Shown here piece after piece: positions 5,372 to 7,035 of a stretch of 7,035 bases of DNA. The stretch is from Methanosarcinales archaeon (lineage in GTDB: Archaea; Halobacteriota; Syntropharchaeia; Alkanophagales; Methanospirareceae). Location: positions 1 through 7,035 of the forward strand of contig DAOUYX010000079.1 of assembly GCA_030665925.1 (NCBI GenBank), in the 5' to 3' direction. Position 1 is the stretch's first letter. The number at the start of each line of letters is the position of its first letter. The notes under the pieces were generated by a model. The model was not told where the DNA came from. It saw only the letters and a program-made list of their open reading frames with translations, and ran no database searches. A program made the translations under genes and the position numbers.

Positions 5372-6827
5372 ATTGTTTCCCTTTTCGTAATAGACTATCC
5401 CTTATTTTCGGGTCCTCTCTTAACGCCTCTATGATCGCCGCTTGTACGTTAGGATTTTCTAAGAGTGGTGTAATGTCGGTATCAATTCCACTTATTTTCT
5501 CATCCCTCATATTCCTGACTTCTTCTCTCGCTTCTAATGCGGCTAATCGTTTCTTCAAAGCTCCATTCTCCGTTTTCATCTCCTCAAATTCCCCGTTTCT
5601 ACCTTCTAACTCTTTCCGCAACGCCTCTATACTCTCGAGTTCTTTGCTTGGCTCCGGCCTGATAGAGAGATACTTTTCAGCTCGCTTATATGTTTCAAAT
5701 AAATCCGCTTCATTCACCACATCATAAGCACCATTATATGCCGCTGCGTGCCCTAACATGTGTTCTACATGAAGCGCCACAACATTCTTGCTTTTCAAAA
5801 TAGTGGAAAAACTCATCCTTAACGCATGTGGTCGGTATCTACTCCGTAACCCATTCTCTTTAAATTCGCCGTCTTCTATCTTTAGCCAACCTAACTGCCT
5901 GCAATAGTCACGCATACGTTTATCGAAAGTAGTTGGTGAAACTCTGCCCCATCGCCCATGTCGCTTATCATACCCGATAAATAAATAAGTGTCATCTGAT
6001 TTTACAACGGCATCCATAGAGGCCTCCCTGTTCTTTGGTAGCAGGTTACCGCTATTCCGTTTCTGTAACCATGCCTCTATCGCTTCCCGCCCATCATTGC
6101 CTATAAAGCTCCAAAATTGTATGCCCGTCTTCGCTCGTGTACGCAGTGGCAGCCTTATTATTCCGTCCTCAATGCGCTTTATATCACGTATTTTCAACCC
6201 CAAAAGCTCTTTCTGGCTCAATCCTGATTGATATGCTGAAAGATACATCGCCTTATCCATAGGTATCATTATAGATGCAAGTTCCCGCATCTTATCAGGA
6301 TAGATAACCTCCTTTCCGTTCTCATCACGTGGTCGCGGCCGTTCAATTAACTCTTTCCGCTCAATAATATCATATCCGTTCTTTTTGTAGAAGCTCCGGA
6401 TGGCGCTAAGTTCGTAAGCAATAGTATTCGGTGCCTTACCGTCCTCTTCTCTATTTGTCTTATAAATAAGCATTATATCCGGGAGTTTTCGCTCGTGCGG
6501 TTTGCGCTGTTGCGTATCCTCCCACGCCTCTTCTAATAACTCATCCGGTGCTTTGTCACGTATATCGCAGTATCTCCGTAAAGCCCCAGCATATTGCAGC
6601 CTACCATGCCGCTCTTTCAATTTAGCGAGCCATGCTTTCACCTTAACATCTTTATCTATCCATTTCTCAACTGTGCTACCCTCTTCCACGGGGATCCCTA
6701 ACTCGTTTCTTATCCGCGAAACCGTCCTTCTATCACAGCCTAATATTTTAGCTATCTCAGTAGTACCCTTACCTTCCTCTGCTAGGGCCTTCACTTCATC
6801 CCTATCTATCACTTTACCCTTAGGCAT
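5370..6827 (-). CDS. Tyrosine recombinase/integrase with N-terminal HTH and C-terminal coiled coil
   Basis: The 485-aa enzyme should cut and rejoin DNA at attachment sites through a covalent 3'-phosphotyrosine. Residues 8-44 form a helix-turn-helix (EVKALAEEGKGTTEIAKILG, then DRRTVSRIRNELG), unusual at the front of an integrase. Residues 55-165 are the SAM-like core-binding domain. The catalytic domain has the beta-hairpin lysine K233 (AKTG), HALR (H334, R337), LGH (H360) and, by the archaeal integrase pattern, Y380 in LFETYKRAEKYLSI. The first catalytic arginine, expected after SGL in SGLSQKELLGL (201-211), is serine. A charged coiled coil (about 394-436) and a helical tail follow, probably for multimerisation. 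ATG 6827 lies about 10 nt from the predicted transcript start, so it is nearly leaderless. It lies 42 bp after a chromosomal GTPase gene, consistent with integration there. Confidence 0.88.
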   Translation of the reverse strand: MPKGKVIDRDEVKALAEEGKGTTEIAKILGCDRRTVSRIRNELGIPVEEGSTVEKWIDKDVKVKAWLAKLKERHGRLQYAGALRRYCDIRDKAPDELLEEAWEDTQQRKPHERKLPDIMLIYKTNREEDGKAPNTIAYELSAIRSFYKKNGYDIIERKELIERPRPRDENGKEVIYPDKMRELASIMIPMDKAMYLSAYQSGLSQKELLGLKIRDIKRIEDGIIRLPLRTRAKTGIQFWSFIGNDGREAIEAWLQKRNSGNLLPKNREASMDAVVKSDDTYLFIGYDKRHGRWGRVSPTTFDKRMRDYCRQLGWLKIEDGEFKENGLRSRYRPHALRMSFSTILKSKNVVALHVEHMLGHAAAYNGAYDVVNEADLFETYKRAEKYLSIRPEPSKELESIEALRKELEGRNGEFEEMKTENGALKKRLAALEAREEVRNMRDEKISGIDTDITPLLENPNVQAAIIEALREDPKIRDSLLRKGKQ

Positions 6828-6858
6828 TTCACATCACTAAGTAATAGATATGCCGCAG

Positions 6859-6873
6859 TATATAAAGGTTTAT
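6859..6873 (-). promoter_or_regulatory. BRE/TATA promoter of the integrase
   Basis: TTTATATA (6866..6859) preceded by AATAAACC gives a good archaeal TATA/BRE pair. The transcript should start near 6837, about 10 nt before the ATG. The TAA of the upstream GTPase gene lies inside the BRE, so the two genes share this sequence. Confidence 0.65.
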
Positions 6874-7035
6874 TTTTTTTGTCTTGAGGTATAAACCACC
6901 TTTGTTATATCTTTATCCTTCAATGCGTGTTTTTCACTAAGTCTGAGTTTTGTTCGCGCATCCACCGCATAAAGAAAGCCCTCACCGAGGTCCGAATGAA
7001 CAGAGAAAGCCAAATCTCGTGGTGTGCTCCCGATT
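6870..7035 (-). CDS. C-terminal TGS domain of a YchF/DRG-type (Obg superfamily) GTPase, partial
   Basis: The last 54 codons of a gene that begins beyond the window. The readable protein contains GSTPRDLAFSVHSDLGEGF (residues 2-20), LYAVDARTK and KHALKDKDITKVV, the beta-grasp TGS domain that ends archaeal YchF-like and DRG GTPases, which act on or near the ribosome. Full-length relatives are about 360-400 aa with the G domain upstream, not visible here. DRG and YchF cannot be separated from this piece alone. The tail VVYTSRQKK extends slightly past the usual domain end, possibly because an integration event rebuilt it. This is the most likely chromosomal landmark in the window, and the integrase promoter starts within its stop codon region. 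Confidence 0.8.
   Translation of the reverse strand, partial: IGSTPRDLAFSVHSDLGEGFLYAVDARTKLRLSEKHALKDKDITKVVYTSRQKK
6893..6902. repeat. Direct repeat AAACCACCTT, copy inside the GTPase 3' end
   Basis: Second copy of the repeat at 5362-5371, here within the last codons of the TGS-domain gene and followed directly by TGTT. Integrase attachment sites often lie at the 3' end of conserved genes, which makes this a candidate attL/attR core. The role is inferred. Confidence 0.3.

Noticed and set aside
6502..6840. Plus-strand 112-aa frame opposite the integrase N-terminus
   Set aside because: It is serine-rich and antisense to a clear HTH and core-binding domain.
6900..7035. tRNA gene as the integrase attachment target
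   Set aside because: The sequence reads cleanly as a TGS protein domain, and no cloverleaf or T-loop GGTTCRA motif is visible.

Overview
The window reads as archaeal DNA, most likely from a euryarchaeon (a methanogen or ANME-type relative; this narrower placement is inference). The signs are BRE/TATA promoters with TTTATATA boxes, purine-rich ribosome sites mixed with near-leaderless starts, an archaeo-eukaryotic-type primase with a PriL-like cysteine cluster, an archaeal-style tyrosine recombinase, an archaeal IS200/IS605 tnpB tail and an Obg-superfamily GTPase tail. All recognised genes lie on the minus strand, so transcription runs from high to low coordinates.

Right edge (about 6870-7035): the C-terminal TGS domain of a YchF/DRG-type GTPase, a housekeeping gene. 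Its stop codon falls in the promoter of the next gene, a 485-aa tyrosine recombinase (5370-6827). An integrase placed directly against the 3' end of a conserved gene suggests the junction of an integrated element (provirus, plasmid or ICE-like) with the chromosome. A 10-bp direct repeat lies on each side of the integrase.

Middle (4734-5369): about 640 bp without a convincing gene. It holds a small element with 8-bp terminal inverted repeats, a CGCGGAGA/TCTCCGCG palindromic repeat, two short related direct-repeat segments, a frame interrupted by one amber codon, and T-tracts suited to terminating leftward transcripts. Two small dyads sit just upstream of the replication operon.

Replication operon (1301-4733): a ribbon-helix-helix regulator, a small charged protein, an 899-aa primase-helicase and a 106-aa unknown protein. 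Each gene overlaps the next (26, 8 and 4 nt with the chosen starts), which suggests translational coupling. The large protein joins a TOTE-like AEP primase, a PriL-like four-cysteine cluster, a DUF3631-like P-loop ATPase, a winged helix and a C-terminal zinc ribbon. It is a plausible single-chain replication protein for the element, with the RHH protein as likely copy-number or operon regulator. The gene carries inverted arrays of a 9-nt repeat near its 3' end.

Left part (1-1299): a GC-rich, dyad-rich spacer, a clear promoter, then a 45-aa zinc-ribbon microprotein overlapped (ATGA) by a 168-aa membrane-anchored or exported acidic protein of unknown function. The end of that gene overlaps a 5'-truncated tnpB with its right-end hairpin, the relic of an IS200/IS605 insertion. 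At the extreme left a possible further gene may start behind a strong ribosome site.
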